From the NCBI GenBank assembly GCA_030248215.1, contig JASANG010002964.1, positions 116,336 through 180,335 on the forward strand: a stretch of 64,000 nucleotides of DNA, in the 5' to 3' direction. The stretch's first letter is position 1. The number at the start of each line of letters is the position of its first letter. A program made the translations under genes and the position numbers. This document shows positions 59,890-64,000 of this stretch, piece after piece. The notes under the pieces were generated by a model that was given only the letters and a program-made list of their open reading frames with translations, was not told the origin of the DNA and made no database searches. The stretch is from Enoplolaimus lenunculus (lineage: Eukaryota > Nematoda > Enoplea > Enoplida > Thoracostomopsidae).

Positions 59890-62278
59890 GAAGCACTGCC
59901 TGAAATTTATATCGTTTGTACTTTCAACGTCAAAGTGACCTTTAACAAAATTTTATCTTGTTTTAAAATATAGTATAAAAATCGCAATTTTTTGCGTTGA
60001 ATGATTCTCTTTTGTCAGAACTATTTCAAATGGGTTTCGTCGCTTCCAAAATTAATTGTAGCTTTCGAATTTTCGGTTCTTTATACGTCCGTTATAGTTA
60101 ACGTCAAAGTGATTTTTAACCAAAATTTTATCTTGTTTTAAAATCTAGTACAAAAATTGCAATTTTTTGCGTTGACCGATTCTCTTGTGTTCAGAGCTAC
60201 TTGAAATGGGCTTAATCGGCTCCAGAATCATTTGTATTTTTCGAATACTCGTTTTATACGTTCGTTGTAGCTAAAGGGTCAAAGTGACGTTTAACCAAAA
60301 TTTTATCGTGCTTTAAAATCTAGTATAAAAATTGCAATTTTTTGCGTTGAATGATTCGCTTTTATTCAGAGCTACTTGAAATGGGTTTAATCGGTTCCAG
60401 AATTAACTGTGTCCTTCGAATACTGGGTTTTTATACGTTCGTTATAGCTAAAAAGTCAAGGTGCCCTTTAACCAAAATTTTATCTTGTTTTGAAATATAG
60501 TATAAAAATTGCAATTTTTTACATTGAATGATTCTCTTTTATTTAGAGCTACTTGAAATGGGTTTAATCGGCTCCAGAATCATTTGTATTTTTCGAATAC
60601 TCGGTTTTTTATACGTTCGTTATAGCTAAAAGGTCAAAGTGACCTTCAACTAAAATTTTATCCTGTTTTAAAATATAGTATTAAAATTGTAATTTTTTGC
60701 ATTGATTGATTCTATCGAATACTCGGTTTTTTATAGGTCCGCCATAGCTAACAGGTCAAGGTGACGTTTAACCAAAATTTTACCTTGTTTAAAAGTATAG
60801 TATAAAGTTGCAATTTTTTGCGTTGAATGATTCTCTTGTGTTTGGAGGCTACTTGAATGTAATTTTTTGCGTTGAAAGATTCTCTTTTGTTCAGAGCTAT
60901 TTGAAATGGGTTTCATCTGTTCCAGAAATAATCGCATCTTTCGAATACTCGGATTTTGATACGTTTGTTAGAGTTAAAAGGTCAAAGTAACCTTTAAATA
61001 AAATTTTTACCTTGTTTTAAAATATAGTATAAAAATCGCAATTTTTTGCGTTGAATGATTCTCTTTTCTTCAGAACTATTTCAAATGGGTTTCATCGCTT
61101 CCAAAATTAATTGTAGCTTTCGAATACTCGGTTCTTTATACGTCCGTTATAGTTAACGTCAAAGTGATTTTTAACCAAAATTTTATCTTGTTCTAAAATC
61201 TAGTACAAAAATTGCAATTTTTTGCGTTGAACGATTCTCTTGTGTTCAGAGCTACTTGAAATGAACTTAATCAGCTTCAGAATCATTTGTATTTTTCGAA
61301 TACTCAGTTTTATATACGTTCGTTATAGCTAAAGGGTCAAAGTGACGTTTAACCAAAATTTTATCGTGCTTTAAAATCTAGTATAAAAATTGCAATTTTT
61401 TGCGTTGAATGATTCGCTTTTATTCAGAGCTACTTGAAATGGGTTTAATCGGTTCCAGAATTAACTATGTGTTTCGAATACTAAGTTTTTATACGTTCGT
61501 TATAGCTAAAAAGTTAAGGTGCCCTTTAACCAAAATTTTATCTTGTTTTGAAATATAGTATAAAAATTGCAATTTTTTACATTGAATGATTCTCTTTTAT
61601 TCAGAGCTACTTGAAATGGGTTTAATCGGTTCCAGAATTAGCTGTGTCTTTCAAATACTCGGTTTTTCATACGATCGTTATAGTTAAAAAGTCAAAGTAA
61701 TATTTAAAGAAAATTTTACCTTGTTTCAAAATATAGTACAAAAATAGCAATTTTTTGCGTTGAATGATTCTCTCTTGTTCAGAGCTATTTGAAATGGGTT
61801 TCATCGGTTCCAAAATTAATTGTAGCGTTCGAATACTCGGTTCTATATACGGCCGTTATAGTTAACGTCAAAGTGTCTTTTAACAAAATTTTAACTTGTT
61901 TTAAATGGGTCCCATCGGTTCCGGAATTGTGTATTTTTCGAGTACTTGGTTCGTTATACGTCCGATATTTTTAACGTCAAAGTGACCTTGAACTAAAACC
62001 TTCTCTTGCTTTAAAGTATAGTATAAAAATTGCATTTTTTGTGTTCAATAATTCTATTTTCTTCAGATTTATTTGAAATCGGTTTCATCGGTTTCAGAAT
62101 CAATTGCATCTTTCGAATACGCGGTTCTTTATACGTCAGTTATAGTTAAAAGGTTAAGGTCACCTTTGACTAAAATTATATCTTGTTTTAAAATATAGTA
62201 ACAAATTGCAATTTTTTGCGTTGAATGATTCTCTTTTGTTCAGAGCTATTTGAAATGGGTTTCATCGGTTCCTAGAAT
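59890..62278 (+). repeat. 177-bp satellite with higher-order repeat near 1055 bp
   Basis: About 13 units, spaced 175-179 bp, each with GCAATTTTTTGCGTTGAATG, GAAATGGGTTTCATCGGTTC and TTTCGAATACTCGG. Anchor positions 59994, 60169, 60344, 60521, 60699, 60820, 60869, 61048, 61224, 61402, 61579, 61757, 62218 show two shortened units. Units from 59994 match those from 61048 better than their neighbours, giving a higher-order period of 1054-1058 bp. It ends abruptly where the GC-rich minisatellite begins. Confidence 0.95.
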
Positions 62279-63001
62279 CATCCGACCCAGCGAAAACACA
62301 CGCTTGAAGCTGTCCTGGCTGTCCCAGCCGACCCTGTGAAAACAAATGCTCGAAGCAGACCCGGCTGTCCCGGCCAACCCACGAAAACACTCAATTGAAG
62401 CTGTCCCGGCTGTCCCGGCCGACCATGCGAACACATGCTCGATGCTGTCCCGGCTGTCCCAGCCAACCCAACGAGAACACATGCTCGAAGCTGTCCCAGC
62501 TGTCCCGGCCAACCCAACAGGAACACACGTTCGAAGTTGTCTCGGCTATCCCAGCCGACCCTGCGTAAACAAATGCTCGAAGCTGCCCTGGCGGTCCTGT
62601 CCGACTCAGCAAAAACATAGGCTCATAGCGGTCCCGGATGTCCCGGCTGACCCAACGAAAACACACGTTCGAAGCTGTCCCGGCTGGCCCGGCCGACCCA
62701 ACGAAAACACATACTCTAAGCTGTCCCGGCCAACCCACGAAAACACACGCTCGAACATGTCCTGGCTGTCCCGGCCGACCAAGTGAAAACATGCTCGAAG
62801 CTGTCCTGGCCAACCCAACGAGAACACACGCTCGAAACTGTCCGGCTGTCCCGGCCGACCCACCAAAAGGGGCTCGAAGCTGTCCCACCCTACCCTGCAA
62901 AAACACAGGATCGAAGCTGTCCTTCCGTCCCAGCACAAATATACGGGCAGGAGTGCTGGGCTATTGCTTTTCCCGCGGGAAACCGGGACGCCTTCAGGGC
63001 C
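62278..63001 (-). mobile_element. Minisatellite-bearing inverted-repeat element, left copy
   Basis: About 14 units of a 46-bp GC-rich repeat (CGAAGCTGTCCCGGCTGTCC, then CGGCCGACCCAACGAAAACA) from 62278 to 62925, followed by a unique 75-bp end with CCCGCGGG and CGGGACGCC finishing near 63001. The same end and repeat recur in inverted orientation from 63706. The outer limit at the left coincides with the satellite boundary. Confidence 0.85.
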
Positions 63002-63064
63002 GCAGGTACTGTAGCTGCATTTTAAAATGTTCAGCTTTGGTTAGCTGAATTCTATATAAATTTA

Positions 63065-63253
63065 GGCCAACGTTGCTTTAAGGGGCGTAACAGTAGATTA
63101 ACATATTTCTAAGCCTAAGCCTAAGCGTTGCAAAAAATGTGTTCCTAAGCCTAAGTCTACGGGTAAGGCTAACCAATAAAAATGTAATGTAGGATCTAAA
63201 CTTACTCTTTTATAGACCCACCAGTAACCTGGATGTCCCAAGTAACATGGGCC
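63065..63253 (+). mobile_element. Short inverted-repeat transposon, family B, complete
   Basis: Left GGCCAACGTTGCTTTAAGGG, core CCTAAGCCTAAGCG and a second tract, right end CCACCAGTAACCTGGATGTC then CCAAGTAACATGGGCC. It sits between the two inverted minisatellite elements. Confidence 0.88.
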
Positions 63254-63705
63254 GAAATTTGAGTAGCCAGCGGCCGCGTCCGTTCTCAGTAATCTGATTG
63301 GCTGTATAAAAGTTAATGATAAAAAACAATAAAAACCAGGGTATATACACCGACGCGCAGGGCGGCGCACTCAAAGTCAGTTTGGATTTTTCTTGGTGCG
63401 AGTTACATGTAGTGGCATAACTTAAGCTCCCGGGTGTGCTGATTGTAGTCACAGCATACTCTGAGTGGCGCAAGTTGTGCTGACTGTTTGAAACTTTTAA
63501 AATTTGTGAGTCTTGTACGAACATCTTGGCTTACGTCTACCTGCAGAAGGGACTTGGTTTAATTGAAATTCCCCTCCCAGTTTTCGTATTCAGTGCGAAG
63601 GGTAAACTTTTTATACGGATTCCCGGAAATTACGAAAATTTCAACCTTTGATTCGGAGATGAAGAAGTCCTTTGAAATTAATCGACTACTTCTGTTAAAA
63701 AGTTC

Positions 63706-64000
63706 GGCCAATGTTACTCTGCGGGGCGTCCCGTTTTCCCGCGGGACAGCAACATGCCAGCACTTCTACCCATATATTTGTGCTTGGACGGAGTGACAGT
63801 TTCGAGCCTACTTATGTTTTTTGCAGGGTCGGACAGAACCGCCAAGACAGCTTCGAGCCTACTTATGTTTCTGCAGGGTCGGACAGAACCGACAAGACAG
63901 CTTCGAGCGTGTGTTCTCATTGGGTCGGTCAGGACAGCCGGGACAGTTTCGAGCCTATGTTTATGCTGGGTCGGTCGGGACAGCCGGGACAGCTCCGAGC
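63706..64000 (+). mobile_element. Minisatellite-bearing inverted-repeat element, right copy (cut by window end)
   Basis: Starts GGCCAATGTTACTCTGCGGG, then CGTCCCGTTTTCCCGCGGG, then units of the 46-bp minisatellite on the opposite strand (GGGTCGGTCGGGACAGCCGG) running out of the window. The left end resembles the ends of the short transposons at 34609 and 43125. Confidence 0.85.

Noticed and set aside
62346-63048. Long open frames on both strands (110-181 codons)
   Set aside because: They run through the 46-bp minisatellite, whose unit length and GC content keep several frames open; the predicted proteins are only repeats such as AVPAVPANP.
4243-63253. Interstitial telomere or chromosome end
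   Set aside because: The TTAGGC-like tracts are short, degenerate and bounded by transposon ends, so they do not mark a chromosome end.
1-64000. Nematode origin, suggested by TTAGGC
   Set aside because: The thrombospondin is of a class I believe nematodes lack, and the TTAGGC units are confined to repeats.

Overview
The window is nuclear DNA of an invertebrate animal. It is AT-rich, its genes are split by many introns with GT-AG borders, and it is crowded with short inverted-repeat elements, satellites and a Penelope-like retroelement relic. The clearest gene encodes a pentamer-type thrombospondin, a protein known only from animals. Short tracts of the nematode-type telomere motif TTAGGC occur inside mobile elements here, but as far as I know nematodes lack this class of thrombospondin, so I do not assign a phylum.

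Layout. 1-6367: no gene recognised; repeats and diverged transposons. 6368-34556 (+): thrombospondin, which I could assemble into 29 exons with compatible phases (1122 residues): signal peptide, N-terminal domain, five-stranded coiled coil with a CxxC pair, eight EGF-like domains, aspartate-rich type 3 calcium repeats and the conserved C-terminal domain. Its introns hold about twenty short transposon copies, and intron 21 carries a 3.3 kb, 52-bp satellite with a 1093-bp higher-order repeat. 36415-39534 (-): a three-exon calmodulin-like gene with four intact EF hands; its large intron holds a recent 239-bp tandem duplication and a 264-bp stretch without a single G on the + strand. 39535-48179: no gene; short transposons and one tRNA-related repeat. 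48180-49558 (-) and 54231-57948 (-): two small genes for secreted proteins of unknown function, both with a signal-peptide exon followed by a phase-1 intron; between them lies a decayed Penelope-like element. 58000-64000: no gene; nested palindromes with GGGTTA-type motifs, a 177-bp satellite with a higher-order repeat near 1055 bp, and GC-rich 46-bp minisatellites in inverted orientation either side of a 0.7 kb spacer.

The genes do not form an obvious pathway. Thrombospondin acts outside the cell and binds calcium in its type 3 repeats; the calmodulin-like protein is a cytoplasmic calcium sensor; the two small proteins are predicted to be exported. The noncoding part is unusual for its families of short elements that share a terminal signature (GGCC-ATGT...GGGGCG) and carry degenerate telomere-like cores.
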